Shown here in pieces: positions 46,030 to 56,987 of a stretch of DNA of 64,000 nucleotides. The position numbers and the translations under genes were made by a program. The stretch comes from Ustilago trichophora. Lineage: Eukaryota; Basidiomycota; Ustilaginomycetes; Ustilaginales; Ustilaginaceae. The DNA is taken from NCBI GenBank assembly GCA_900323505.1, contig OOIN01000016.1:186001-250000 (forward strand). The letters run 5' to 3'. The notes beneath the pieces are model-generated. The model was given only the letters and a program-made list of their open reading frames with translations, was not told the origin of the DNA and did not search any database. Numbering within the stretch: position 1 is the stretch's first letter; every line of letters starts with the position of its first letter.

Positions 46030-48114
46030 ATGCCGGCCAACTCCAACACCAACAGTGCCGGGCTCAAGAAGCGATCCGCCAAAGCACAGCCATCGCCACA
46101 AACCTCATCAAAGAGTACATCGAAGAAAGCATCTGCAAAGCAGCAGCTTCAGCCAGAGTCACGCTCAATATCCACATGGCGCTTGCTCTCCTGGGCATGC
46201 TCCGCTGCTCTCTTTCTCCTAGCCTACCTTACTTACAAGAATAATGGTGAGCTGCCGACCTACTTGCTCGACAGTCTTCTACCACAACAAATCCAGCACA
46301 AGCACCACGCTCAGCAACACTTTCCACCGCCATCCCCTAGCCAAGCATCGACTGGCAAGAAAACCATCCCAAAGGACAACTGGGGCAGTCAAGGCAAGAC
46401 CTATTACCCTAGCACCAAGCGAGAGCCCTCTCTCCCATACGCCCTTCCACCAACACGCCCTCTCCCCGAACAACCTCTGCGCAAAGCTGATACAGATCGA
46501 CAGACCGCCATCCTCGATGCATTTAACCATTCCTGGCTTGCATACAAGCGCGACGCATGGGGCTACGACGAGTATCATCCCATCAGCAAGCAAGGCTCCA
46601 ACCTCAGCGGCAAGCACGGTCAAGGTATCGGCTACACCATCGTAGACACCCTCGACACGCTCATTTTGATGGGACTCAAGGAGGAGTATGAGCAGGCGCG
46701 CGATTGGGTAAGGGATGTGCTGGACTGGGACGTGCCAGGCCGAATGAACGTCTTTGAGACCACCATTCGTACGCTCGGAGGTCTGCTTTCTGCAGCGGCG
46801 CTGATCCGAGACCCTCCGCATCCTGTGTTTACACCTGACGAGCAAGATGCCCAGATGTTCATCGCACGCGCTGTGGAGCTTGCCCATCGCTTGAAGCCTG
46901 CCTTTGACACTCCATCTGGCGTTCCTCTGCGAGAAGTCGATCTCGAAACCGGAGAAGCGTTCCCCGACCTCAACAACAACAACTCGTCCAGCTTGGCCGA
47001 AGCTACCACGCTCCAGCTCGAGTTCAAGTACCTTGCCCATCTCACCGGCGAGCACGAATACTGGCGCATCGCAGAACGTCCCATGCAAGCTGTACGCAAC
47101 GCCACTGCACGATTGCCACACTTCCAGGGTCTGTTGCCCATCTTTTTGAACCCCATGAATGGGCATTTCTACAACGGCGAGATCCGGCTTGGTTCGAGAG
47201 GTGATTCCTACTACGAGTATCTCGTCAAGCAGTGGCTGCAGACTGGTCGCACAGAGAAAGTCTACAGGGACATGTACGACAATGCTGTGCGCGGCATCAA
47301 GCGCGTGCTCACTAAGCCATCTGTGCATTCTGTCCCACCGCTCATGTTCACCGCCGAGCTAGCGCCGCGGAGAGGCATGGATGGAAGACCGTTTATGCAG
47401 TTGGTCCCCAAACAGGACCATCTCGTCTGCTTCCTCGGTGGAGCCATGATGCTCGGCTCCACCTCGACCGTTGACATCTTTGGCGACTCTACCAAACGAC
47501 CGTTGCCTCCCATCTCTGACCTGTCCACCGCCGACGAGACGGACAAGGAAGACTGGCGACTAGGCCACGAATTCGTCCGCACCTGCATGGACACCTACAC
47601 CAAGACTCGCACCGGTCTCTCTCCCGAAATTGCCTTTTTCAAAACACCGCAGGACGCCAACATCCCCGACGCGCAGATGATCGCCGCCAACCGCGCCCCA
47701 CTACCGCGCAACGTGGACTGGTACATCAAAAAGCCACCTCCCTCGTACTCTGGTCAGCCGAACCCGCTCATCGACGCGCGCAACATCTTGCGTCCCGAGA
47801 CGGTCGAATCGCTCTTTGTCGCTTTCTCGCTCACCGGCGATGAGATGTACCGCGAGTGGGGATGGCAAATCTTTCAGGCCTTCGAAAAGCATTGCAAAGT
47901 GGAAAGCGGTGGATACTCGAGCATCGACGATGTAGATGCAGAGCATCCGAATCAGGTTGACAAGATGGAAACTTTCTGGTTGTCAGAGACGCTCAAGTAT
48001 CTCTATCTACTTTTCAGCGACCGTGATATGTTGCCGTTGAACAAGTGGGTGCTTAATACTGAGGCACATCCGTTGCCGGTGTTCGAGCCGCGATTCTCTA
48101 CGGGTTTCAGTTAG
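46030..48114 (+). CDS. Class I alpha-1,2-mannosidase (GH47), type II membrane protein
   Basis: 694 residues. A basic, disordered N-terminus is followed by one membrane anchor (about 50-69), then a stem and the GH47 catalytic domain from about residue 155. The hallmarks are in order: DAFNHSWLAYKRDAWGYDE, GYTIVDTLDTLILMGL, FETTIRTLGGLL, LEFKYLAHLTG, GSRGDSYYEYLVKQW, HLVCFLGGAMML, LRPETVESLFV and the calcium-binding TEAHP near the C-terminus. The catalytic acidic residues of these motifs (DTLDT, FE, GD, PE) are present. It trims mannose from N-glycans in the ER/early Golgi. ER (Mns1-like) versus Golgi assignment is not decided here. No intron. Confidence 0.95.
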   Translation: MPANSNTNSAGLKKRSAKAQPSPQTSSKSTSKKASAKQQLQPESRSISTWRLLSWACSAALFLLAYLTYKNNGELPTYLLDSLLPQQIQHKHHAQQHFPPPSPSQASTGKKTIPKDNWGSQGKTYYPSTKREPSLPYALPPTRPLPEQPLRKADTDRQTAILDAFNHSWLAYKRDAWGYDEYHPISKQGSNLSGKHGQGIGYTIVDTLDTLILMGLKEEYEQARDWVRDVLDWDVPGRMNVFETTIRTLGGLLSAAALIRDPPHPVFTPDEQDAQMFIARAVELAHRLKPAFDTPSGVPLREVDLETGEAFPDLNNNNSSSLAEATTLQLEFKYLAHLTGEHEYWRIAERPMQAVRNATARLPHFQGLLPIFLNPMNGHFYNGEIRLGSRGDSYYEYLVKQWLQTGRTEKVYRDMYDNAVRGIKRVLTKPSVHSVPPLMFTAELAPRRGMDGRPFMQLVPKQDHLVCFLGGAMMLGSTSTVDIFGDSTKRPLPPISDLSTADETDKEDWRLGHEFVRTCMDTYTKTRTGLSPEIAFFKTPQDANIPDAQMIAANRAPLPRNVDWYIKKPPPSYSGQPNPLIDARNILRPETVESLFVAFSLTGDEMYREWGWQIFQAFEKHCKVESGGYSSIDDVDAEHPNQVDKMETFWLSETLKYLYLLFSDRDMLPLNKWVLNTEAHPLPVFEPRFSTGFS

Positions 48115-48922
48115 CCGCAGCGTGCGCAGCAATAGGTTTAGTGTTAGGGTTTTGGTTGATGCTCAATGTGAAGATGCAATGACTGGTATAGTTTCGGAGA
48201 AACGTGTGTGTGTGTGTGATCGAAAGGTTGATCTGTGTTGCGATGCAAACGGCTGGCTGGGTGAGAGTTTGATCGACAAGGCCATTCTTGTAGAAAAGAG
48301 GGCGGCAACATAAAGGCGGACCGTGTTTGATCTACACTAAAGCGCTTAAGCGAGTAAGACTACACCGTTTGCCCCTGAAAACGTTTTGCGCCCCGCATTT
48401 TTTATTTGACTTTTTATTAAAGCATTAAAGCATGAAGAAGAAAAGAAAAGGTGGGCTGAAGGCTGTCAAAAAAAGAAAGCGCAAAGTCTTTTCTCTTGCA
48501 GGTTGCTCTTTTGATGAGGCTTGGGATTCTTGGCTCTGCATCTCGTTGTTGCTGGATTGCATGCGATGACAACCTTGGTTTTTATATTTGACTTGGGCTT
48601 TTAGGGGATGGAAGCTGTGAGGTTGAGCTAAAGTGTGTCAAGCTCCGTTGAGATGCGGGAGGTTAGGGTGGCCTATCGGAGAGTTGGAACAATTCAAGTG
48701 TTGTGTCGGTTGATCAATGGCGCTGCTACCATATGCTGAGGCTTCTGTCTCGGGAAGATGGTCTGTCATGCGCAATGCATACATGCCGAAAGTGGCTCCT
48801 TTCCACTCCGGCCTCCGTAAGTCGCCTAATGTGAGCTGGTACAAATATCCACTCCCTCCTTCTCCTCGACCTACCACCCTTTGTCATTTCTCTCACTTTC
48901 TCCATCGAACAAGACAGCAACG
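48115..48922. other. Intergenic, no gene recognised
   Basis: About 800 bases; a short GT run near 48205 and A/T-rich stretches. Promoter of the 48923 gene. Confidence 0.5.
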
Positions 48923-50443
48923 ATGCCAGTCGCAATCAAACCCAGCTTGAAGCCGCTCACTTCGGTCGTATCCAAATACATCACCTCCCATCGTGCGCGC
49001 GTTCAAGCTCAAACCGAAGCCAATGGGACCGCCTCTGGCCCCACTGGGGCTGAAGTCGATGCCCAGGTCGCTTCCACTCTCTCTCGCAAGCAAGGTGCAT
49101 CCCTGCTCCCCGAGATACCTACCATCCAAGTCGATGCCGAGGGTCGAACTTTAGGCCTTGAAGATCCCAACCAACCTTCATTGAAGGATGATCCAAACAC
49201 AGCGCTTCGTGCCACCGCTCGCCCCCTCATCGTCCCCACATCCTCCGTTAGCGATTCGGCGCTCCTCCAAGAGGTTTCCGAGGTGACGTACGGCTTACAA
49301 ACATCGATTCCACTCTTTTCGACACCTGCCAAGACGGATGAGACAAGCTTGGTCGATGTCAACCAGTACGGCTTTGTAGATCCTCGCCTGTATGGGGGTA
49401 CCAGTTTTGATCTGGTCGGGAACGGATTGCATGAACCGCTCAACGTTATAATTTCCTCCCATTCTTCGCCCGTCATCCTGACCAGGAAGGGATTCCAATC
49501 GTACTGCCGTTCGTTGGATTTCGACAAAGAATGCCTAGGTTTGCATGCAGGTGGATTTCAAAAGGCCTACATTGACCCACGCGGATGGCGCGATCAGGAG
49601 TTTATCTATCGCGAGGTATACACACCGCTCGACCACGTGTTTGGCACTTGCATCGAGTCTCTTGTCGGAGGAAACCATATTCGGGCTTGGCAGCAACAGG
49701 GTTCGGGTGCCTGGTTCTTGGCGACTAGTAGGGAAGAGGATGCGAGTAAGAATCATATGATCATCCCCAATGGGTACAACATTGGGCGAAATCAGTTGGT
49801 ACAGCAAGCGTTGGGCAAAGCCAAGGATGGCAAAACGAGCTTCATGTGGACCAAATATAGGACAGAGGTGCAATTTGTAGCAGGCTTGATGCCTCAAGGT
49901 GTGCAAGGGGTCAATCACGATATTGCGGTGGATGGGTTGACGGCGGTGCTCACTGTGACGGTTTTGCCCGAGAAAGGATTGTTCGGCGCTAAAAGTCAGG
50001 GTCAGGGTTCAGCGCAGACGGTAGTGGTCAACGACGATGAGGTTGAGGAGGAGGGAGGGGAAACAGCAGCTTCCGGAGTCGTGTCCACTGGAGCAGAAAA
50101 GATGGAGGATGGAAAGAAGGAGGAAAAGAGACTGCGGAGAACCTCGCTCGCAAAGCGATTCAGTTTGGGACTTGCTCCTCGACAGAACGAAGCCGGATCG
50201 CAGGACAAAAACGTCTGGCAGAAGCTGAGGAACATGGCTGCGCCCAAACATCAGCCTGCATCCCCTACTACGGATGGGGCTGCCACGAACGATACTTTGG
50301 TAGCAGCCGCCGAGGCGGAAGGCTTGCCTAGCTCGGTTGACTCGGCTTCCACTGCCGCAGAGATGGTGGAGCCGCTGTCCAATACGAACGCTAACAAGGT
50401 CCAGCCGAGCGGACTCGTTGCTGCTCCTGCCATCGCTGCCTAG
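48923..50443 (+). CDS. Conserved fungal protein of unknown function
   Basis: 506 residues from the ATG at 48923; an upstream TTG-started extension is rejected. The central domain (about residues 140-345) contains GNGLHEPLNVIISSHSS, ECLGLHAGGFQKA, GTCIESLVGGNHIRAW, FLATSREEDASKNHMI and GVNHDIAVDGLTAVLTV. From memory this pattern recurs in uncharacterised, often secreted, basidiomycete and ascomycete proteins. This one has no signal peptide; it has a long N-terminal extension and a Lys/Arg-rich then Ala-rich disordered tail (about 370-506), so it is probably intracellular. No catalytic motif recognised. Confidence 0.82.
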   Translation: MPVAIKPSLKPLTSVVSKYITSHRARVQAQTEANGTASGPTGAEVDAQVASTLSRKQGASLLPEIPTIQVDAEGRTLGLEDPNQPSLKDDPNTALRATARPLIVPTSSVSDSALLQEVSEVTYGLQTSIPLFSTPAKTDETSLVDVNQYGFVDPRLYGGTSFDLVGNGLHEPLNVIISSHSSPVILTRKGFQSYCRSLDFDKECLGLHAGGFQKAYIDPRGWRDQEFIYREVYTPLDHVFGTCIESLVGGNHIRAWQQQGSGAWFLATSREEDASKNHMIIPNGYNIGRNQLVQQALGKAKDGKTSFMWTKYRTEVQFVAGLMPQGVQGVNHDIAVDGLTAVLTVTVLPEKGLFGAKSQGQGSAQTVVVNDDEVEEEGGETAASGVVSTGAEKMEDGKKEEKRLRRTSLAKRFSLGLAPRQNEAGSQDKNVWQKLRNMAAPKHQPASPTTDGAATNDTLVAAAEAEGLPSSVDSASTAAEMVEPLSNTNANKVQPSGLVAAPAIAA

Positions 50444-50765
50444 CTCCACACATCCTCTTGGTGGCCTTTCGAATACTGTTACGAACGATAGCTCTTATGA
50501 TACCATACCGAACAATTTCTTCTCCCTTCTATCGCAAATAGTTTCTCATCTGCTCAGCGTCTCCACTACCTTCTTCTTCAGTCGCCAGCTCTAACGATAG
50601 CTTCACGAACAGTTCCTTTTCCCGTTCTAACGTCTCTCCTACATCCACTCTACCCTGTATACCGAATACCCTCGCAACGACCGCATACCTATCTCGCAAT
50701 ATCACATCCGTATCCTTTTTATTTTCTAAATCTTTCTCTTCCATTGCTTGTATGAATTCTGCTCT
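50444..50765. other. Convergent spacer
   Basis: 3' flanks of the 48923 gene and the minus-strand twin-CX9C gene. Confidence 0.5.
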
Positions 50766-51217
50766 TCACTTAGACAGCGCCTCCCTGCCGGCCATCTTGC
50801 TCTTGATTACCTCATCATCTTTTCCCTCTATGTCCCTCTTGACTTTTTCGGTGCAGAACCAGAGATCGCGCAGCTTGGGCGTACAGTTCCTCTCCAACTC
50901 TTCATCCCCTTTGGAAGTAAACTGTTCGAGACACTTGTCGTATGCGATGACCTGGGCAGCGCAACGGTTCTTGATCTCGTTGAGAAGAGGTACGGCAGAG
51001 GCGGCGCAGCGGGAGAGTTCGGTTTTGTATGTTTCGCATGCGCCGGGGTTTTGTTGGTTGGCTAGGATGCAACGTTGGAATGTGTCTGTGATGTGCGGCC
51101 AGGACGAAGAATCAAGAGTCAGTGTTAGAAGCGGCCAATGGTGGGGAAAGGAAGAAAGGAGAACGCACCCAGCTGCTTTCCGCACTTGGCGGCGACTTGA
51201 TCTATTGATGACTCCAT
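50766..51217 (-). CDS. Twin CX9C mitochondrial intermembrane-space protein, CHCHD5/Mix14 type (two exons)
   Basis: Exon 1 51217-51169 (ATG read from 51217), an 83-base intron 51168-51086 (GTGCGT...CACAG) and exon 2 51085-50766 give 122 residues. Splicing rebuilds the first CX9C pair, CGKQLDTFQRC, which the unspliced frame lacks. It is followed by CETYKTELSRC, CAAQVIAYDKC and CTPKLRDLWFC: four CX9C units, i.e. two twin-CX9C (CHCH) hairpins, as in CHCHD5/Mix14, whose length (about 110-120) also fits. Such proteins are oxidised by Mia40 in the intermembrane space. Precise role unknown. It shares a ~280-base divergent promoter with the next gene. Confidence 0.88.
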
Positions 51218-51494
51218 CTTGTGTCGTATCGATGTAAGGGTTGGATGAGGTCAAGAAGAAAGAGGAAGACAAACACATGTGGGACAAAGAGGTTGGAAGA
51301 TGCGTTTTACTCCACTTTTTGACAGCCAAATCGCCCGATTTTTGGTCGAATCGCCGATGTGCGAGGAACCTCCTCCACACCAACACCAAAATGCGCAGCG
51401 CACGACTCAGCCACTTCTTCTTCTTTCTCTTCACCTTCTGCTTCTTCACACCACCTTCCATCACCAAACCCCCACATTCGCTTTAGCTTCAACG

Positions 51495-53018
51495 ATGGCA
51501 AAGAACAGCTCAATATGGATCGATCAGCTAGTCTCACTTCTAGGTCTCGACAAGGAGACGGTGAAAACGCAGGTCCTTCCCTTTCTCGACTCGTTCGATG
51601 ACCAAGTTTCACTCCAGACACACCTGCAAGGGCTAGTGGGGACGGATACGCCGCTAGCCAAGTCGTTCGTGCGCGATTTCACCCGTTCAAGGTTCCCGCA
51701 ACAGGCAGCGAGTACAAGTGCAAATGCTTCCGCGTCAACAACGCCAACATTGTCTGCTGCACCGGCGAGCTCGAGTGCAGGACAACGGAAGAGGGGGAAG
51801 AAGACGCTAGCTGAGCGCGCGGGAATTGGACAGACGTTGGCGCCGAGGAAGTTGGAAGATACGGGCTTGGACGAGGAGGAACAGATGGCAAAGCTGGCAG
51901 AGGCCTTTGGTGGGATGGGGACCGTATATAGGAAGAAGCAGGATGAGGAAGATTTCTTTGCGGGGTCGGGGAGGGGGAAGAAGGCCAAGCAGTCAGGCGC
52001 TAGGAGCGGGCCAGCTGTCGAGAGCAGTCATACGCCGCAAGAGCAGCCTAACGTGGCAGCAGCTGCGCCCATCGTCAACCCAGATCAAGCAGCAGCCTCT
52101 CAGCTCCACTCTGTCGAAAGCGAAGACCCATCGACGTCACAAGCCAAACCGTCGCAACCAGCACCACCGCCAACGACCGAAATGCTCGCCATCGATGCCG
52201 TCGTCACCGAGCTCACCTCCACCTCCACACGCTCATCTTCCTCTTCAGCGAGCATCAACGATCGCAAGCTATGTTTCTGTCAAGGTCGCCGCCACCCGCT
52301 GGCTCCGTACGCCCCACTCTGCTACAAATGCGGTCTGATCCTATGCTCTGCCATCCACCCATCGCCTCTCAGCCCACTATCTTCATGCCCATCCTGCTCC
52401 TGCACGCCTCTCCTCGGCGCAGCAGCGCGCTCCGATCTCATCTCCAAGCTCACCTCGGAGCGCGAAATCCTATTTGAACAGCAACTGTTGCAAATCCAAC
52501 TGCAGAGGGAGCAGAAGAAACTCAACAAGGCCTCTGCCCGAAGTGCACGCGAAGAGGAAGCTGCGCTGTTCCCCAAGCTCGGCGTGGAGGCTTCTACAGC
52601 ATCAGTAGGGAATGCAATGCACGCCGGACCGGTAGTGGGAAAGCATGGCGCACTGCAAAAGGCAAAAGCGATCGCAGGCGATGCACAGAGGACGGCAAAG
52701 GTGCTCAGTCTAGACATGAAGACGCATAAAGTCAAGAGTCATGTCAAAGTGGCCAAGGCCAAGCCGGTTGCGGTGGTGAAGGAGAAGGAGACGCCCGAAG
52801 AGAGTGAGATGGGGCAAGCGGTGGATCAGGATCCATTTACGGCTTTGGACGGCTCGCCGCTTGTCAAGGATGAGAAGGATGATGGGCTACGTGTGCGGTC
52901 TTTGGGAGCCGGTGCGGGAGGGAAGAAGGCTGGGAAAGGTGGCAAAGCGATCCCTTCCCGAACTTGGACCTTCTCTGGAAAGCCTTTGACACTTGGACCC
53001 ACCGTTGCTGTACGATAG
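51495..53018 (+). CDS. TRIP4/ASC-1 (yeast Rqt4) type zinc-finger protein
   Basis: 507 residues from the ATG at 51495; the open frame extends upstream across the promoter but without credible sequence. The N-terminal helical region (WIDQLVSLLGLDKETVKTQVLPFLDSF) resembles the CUE-like start of TRIP4 homologs. The C2HC5 zinc finger at about residues 258-305 (CFCQGRRHPLAPYAPLCYKCG...CPSCSC) is diagnostic. In yeast and human this protein belongs to the ribosome quality-control trigger/ASC-1 complex with an Ski2-like helicase, splitting collided ribosomes. Behind the finger lie a charged helix and a disordered tail. The ASCH domain of animal TRIP4 is not visible, as expected for fungi. Confidence 0.88.
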   Translation: MAKNSSIWIDQLVSLLGLDKETVKTQVLPFLDSFDDQVSLQTHLQGLVGTDTPLAKSFVRDFTRSRFPQQAASTSANASASTTPTLSAAPASSSAGQRKRGKKTLAERAGIGQTLAPRKLEDTGLDEEEQMAKLAEAFGGMGTVYRKKQDEEDFFAGSGRGKKAKQSGARSGPAVESSHTPQEQPNVAAAAPIVNPDQAAASQLHSVESEDPSTSQAKPSQPAPPPTTEMLAIDAVVTELTSTSTRSSSSSASINDRKLCFCQGRRHPLAPYAPLCYKCGLILCSAIHPSPLSPLSSCPSCSCTPLLGAAARSDLISKLTSEREILFEQQLLQIQLQREQKKLNKASARSAREEEAALFPKLGVEASTASVGNAMHAGPVVGKHGALQKAKAIAGDAQRTAKVLSLDMKTHKVKSHVKVAKAKPVAVVKEKETPEESEMGQAVDQDPFTALDGSPLVKDEKDDGLRVRSLGAGAGGKKAGKGGKAIPSRTWTFSGKPLTLGPTVAVR

Positions 53019-53029
53019 AATTTTCCTGG

Positions 53030-53393
53030 CTGTGAAAGCCTGCATTTTTCACCCTCGACAGACCTGGCAACTTGGCTGGCGCCTGGACGTGTCCTTGGCC
53101 AATTATGGATTCTACAAAGGCATTGGGAATGACATGGGATTCACCGATCCCGTATTCAACCAGATGTTTGAAGAAAGAGGGATGGATAAGAAGGAAGATG
53201 TCAAAGCGGCGGGTTGCAACGGTGTGGTGGTTTCGATTCATGCGGAGAGAAGAGTGGATGGGAGCATCTCAAGCCTAGAAGCGCTACCCAAAAATCGTAG
53301 ACACGGTAGGGAAGGACATGGAGGTGTATGTGGCAGGGATTAGGAATATTGGGGAGACCTATGGAACCGCCATCGGAAGGGTTGGTTGCTAGC
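53030..53393 (+). pseudogene. Decayed FMN-dependent alpha-hydroxy-acid dehydrogenase (lactate oxidase/monooxygenase-like)
   Basis: Only the C-terminal part is recognisable: TWQLGWRLDVSLANYGFYKG and GIGNDMGFTDPVF match the TWxLGWRPxDLD...G.GxxxGFSDPVF region of fungal lactate-monooxygenase-like enzymes, followed after a large internal deletion by GCNGVVVSIHAERRVDGSIS and SLEALPK. The catalytic/FMN segment, normally SNHGGRQVDG, is damaged. An extra A in the A-run at 53290-53294 shifts the frame; the other frame then continues IVDTVGKDMEVYVAGIRNIG to a stop near 53391. No start and no FMN-binding N-terminal half. It begins only a few bases after the TRIP4 stop codon. Confidence 0.8.
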
Positions 53394-54444
53394 CTCTAGA
53401 GAGGACACTAAGACCCTGAAAGTAGGCATACCTTGTTCACACGAAATGAAATGTGTTCACCTACGTCGAGATCTACGGACCGTTTGCAGTGAAGCTATGC
53501 CGTGGACGATGGCTCGTTGAGGTGTTTTGCGGTGAAGCGAGTAATGGCGACCATTGCGGGCAAAAAACCAAGGGCGCAACTTGAAAGACCATTTCTCGAA
53601 AGACGAGATCGATGGCCACCACTGGCAGAGCTTGATATTCTGCTGACCGGATATCAGGATCCGTGGCTTGTCTGTATGCGAGCAGCAAGGCCATCATTCG
53701 CTTACTTTTGACATCATGGCATTCTCACCATCACTGGCACTGTCAAACAGCTTCACTGCCTACGCATCCAAATTCCAGGTTCGCCAGACATTGACGACCT
53801 CTCACTGCAGATTCGCTCTGTCGAAGAGATGCTGTTTCATGGCGGGAATGTCACACGAGCTGTCAGCATTTCGGAAAGTAAAGCTAAAAAGAATCGAGAA
53901 ACAGTCAGCAAGTTTTTCAGAAGCGGGTACTGTAAGCACACGCCGACCCAGACGCAAAACGCTTTAAAATCATCAACTCTGTGCTGCGTCGATCGACGCG
54001 TGCCACCTTTGTAGCCTCGGTTATCCACCACTTACTCTGCTCATGTGTTCCCGCGCAACCCCTAAACGTGGAAATGCCTGTTTTGTGAGTCACTCTTGTC
54101 CAGCCATAGTCCGCTTGGATGCATACCCAGCATGCTCCACTGGTAGAAAGTAGCACAAGGTTTCAAACGAGCTATATGGCCAAGACGAGTGTAAACGCGG
54201 AGGTAGACCGGCGGACAGACTAGAGTAACCGGTGGAGTGGCATCTCGGCTGAGTTTGAATCGACGCTTTCGGTATTCTTGGCATCTCTCTCTTGAAATAA
54301 TTGTAAAAAAGTGGGCTGAGAAAATCAAAAAAATAAATAAAGAAACAAATCCAAAAAGGTCGCCTGACATTCCAATTTCTTTGTAACACCGCCAACTTCA
54401 TCTCGTCTCCACCCAACCACCACCAACTACCACCGACACAGACT

Positions 54445-54489
<45 letters not shown>

Positions 54490-54815
54490 ATACCCACGCT
54501 GGCAAGCCTCTCCCACCCCACATTCTCTCGGTGTTCGTACTGTACGAGTAGGACCCACTCGGTCCACGTAGCCCCGGTTCTGCGCCAGCTTTTGTTTCTC
54601 TTTGCTTTTGCATATATATCATCTGCTGATACCCTCGCCTCGCATCGACCCGACTTGGTCTCTGGCAGAAAGCAACATTCACTCTCTCACGACCAATCCG
54701 ACACACACAAGTCCGAACAGCATCCAGACCCGAACCTCCTTTTTGCACCTCTTCGTCTCATCTGGTCTGGATCACATTTCGCTTTTGAACAACCTCACGC
54801 TCGTGCTTTCCAAGC
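53394..54815. other. Intergenic; possible further relic and DHHC promoter
   Basis: No supported gene. A (CT)19 tract at 54449-54486 lies in the probable promoter/5' leader of the DHHC gene. 53700-53900 has an open stretch with protein-like composition that could be another relic, but I cannot name it. Confidence 0.4.
54449..54486 (+). repeat. (CT)19 microsatellite
   Basis: Perfect dinucleotide run of about 38 bases; pyrimidine tracts of this type are common in fungal promoters. Confidence 0.95.
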
Positions 54816-56939
54816 ATGCGGTCCATCGCATCCATCGTTCACGCCTCGTTCCGTCGAGTCGAACGGGCCGCCGACTGGCTCACTGGATGTGCAGGCCCCG
54901 TCTTCATCGCCATCTGCATCACGCTTGTCGTTGGTGGTGTATGGACCTTTTTCACCACCATGTTTCTCCAACTCGCCCCCGTACCCACCGAGCTCGCCAA
55001 TCTGTTTCACACCTACTCGCCCGCTCACATTGCGCTGGGTTTGGTACCGACACTGTTCGACTCGTTGCGAAACGAGTTGTGGTCGACGCTGCGCTTCTTC
55101 TTCTGGTTGCTGCTCTGCTGTTTTACCGTGTACAGCATCGGGTGGCATTACTGGATGGCGTGTACCGTTTCACCAGGCACGGTGGCGGAAGGGTTGGGTG
55201 ATGCTGTACCCGAGAGAAGGAGTGGTCCGGGTAGCAGTATCTGGTGGGCGAGGTACAGGAGTAGAGCTGCAAGAGCGAGTGGTCCCAAGATGCACGATTT
55301 GAAGAGTGCGCATGGTCACACGATGGCTCATCATGAACCCCACGAAGCTGCAGCTCCCGTCAGAGTGTCGTCAGTGGCGGATTTGAAGAAGCTCAACAAG
55401 GCGCTGGATGGGTTGGATAGCAATAGGGCCAGAAGTGCCAGTGTTACCGCTGCTTCCAGGTCGAGCTCGGACCGCATGCCAGTCAAAATGGGCGGCGCTT
55501 CGTTGGCGACTTCTTCCCATCGATCCAGCTCGAGCAGCGAAACGGGCACCCCTCGTATACCCAAGAGCGACCTACCGCTTTCCATCCACGACCTCAATCC
55601 AAGCATTGTAACCACGCCTGCTCCAATCGATGGCGAACCATCCACCAACCCTTTCTTCCCTCGCAGCACCAGCCTCAGCAACCTTTGTCCAAGCCAGGAC
55701 GACAGCGTTTCCTTTCAGGAAGATCACGAATCCGAGATCGACGAAGACGACGAAGACCTTTTCCCCTTGGCTGGCATGTGTCGTAAATGCCCCCACATCC
55801 CTCTCGTCAAAGCGCTTACCGTCCTCCCACCCGAACTGCGCAAGGTCGAAAAGCAGATCCGCACTCATCCTCCTTCTCAGACGTTTACCTCAAAGCTCTC
55901 TCCCGAAGACATGGATGAAGGCGAGGCCGAAGTGCGTTCGTGGCTAGGCGCCAGTGCAGCCGAAACGCTGGTAGCGCCACCCAAACCCGAACGAGCCCAT
56001 CACTGTCGAACGTGCAAGACGTGCACGTTGAAGTTCGACCATCACTGTCCCTGGCTCAACCAGTGCGTTGGGTTGGGCAACGAAAGGTACTTTGTGCTCT
56101 TCATGTCTTGGTTGAGTTTCGGATGCGCGCTCGTGCTGTATTCCGGATGCGGGGTGATGAGGAGGTGTTTGAGTTGGAGTCAAGAGTGGGAGTATGCGTA
56201 CACGCCGAGGGTGTTTGTGATGCTGCTGTTTATCTTGGCATTGGTGATGGGACTGGCACTGGCGGTGATGGCCGGTTGGCAGGTGATTCTGGTGGGTAGA
56301 GGTGAGACTAGTGTAGAGTCGCAGGATAACGGTAAGTTTGGTTTCAGGCACTTTTGAGATGCAGGTCCCACACCACGCGAAAGATGCTCCTTTCGTTCCT
56401 GCAGCCAGATGCTGCGTCGTTGTTGTTGTCGGAAACGAAAGAGCACAGATATGCTGACTCATGATTTGTTTGCTTTGTTTCACACTATCGTCGTTGGGGC
56501 ACGTTTCTGGCGGGGACAGCACACTATCGAGAATTGGCCAAGAAGCGCGGTCAAGAGTTTGTCAACGTGTACGATGTAGGTTGGCGTCGTAACATTGAGC
56601 TGTTTTTCAACGTTGGACCTGGATCGGCCTTGTAAGTTTTCTTGCTGCTTTGGGACCGTTTTGTTCCGACGATCAGGGGTGCGATGTAGATTCCTCATCA
56701 AACTGACATTAGCTTTCTTGTCGAATCTCAATCTGGCACGCGGTTCGTGTTGCAGTGGATGGCACACGATCTTTCTCCCCGTGCGGATTCCACCTTATTC
56801 GGATGGCTGGCATTTCGCAAAACGTCGCGGTCTAAGCGGCAAACATGCAGGCATTGAGCTTCAGGAACAGCTGACAGACGAAGAGTTTGAAGACGAACAC
56901 TACGATTCGCAACCATCCACCACCGGCGTCAACAAGAAG

Positions 56940-56970
<31 letters not shown>

Positions 56971-56987
56971 TCAAGACGACCGAGTAG
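54816..56987 (+). CDS. DHHC palmitoyltransferase (three exons)
   Basis: Exons 54816-56331, 56520-56631 and 56756-56987; introns start GTAAGT and end ACAG/GCAG, and all junctions keep the frame. About 619 residues. Two N-terminal membrane segments (near 28-50 and 85-108), a long Ser-rich cytosolic insert (about 130-380), then the zinc/catalytic domain [19 protein letters not shown] with DHHC at about 405, NxxNER-type GLGNERYF, and two more membrane segments. Splicing restores ...[34 protein letters not shown] (TTxE/PaCCT-like region) and [21 protein letters not shown]-acylates cysteine on client proteins at Golgi/vacuole/plasma membrane; the subfamily is not decided. Ends in an Ala run encoded by a CTG/GCT repeat. 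Confidence 0.9.

Noticed and set aside
46279..47328. 349-codon minus-strand open frame inside the mannosidase gene
   Set aside because: Shadow of the GH47 coding sequence; the plus strand carries all family motifs.
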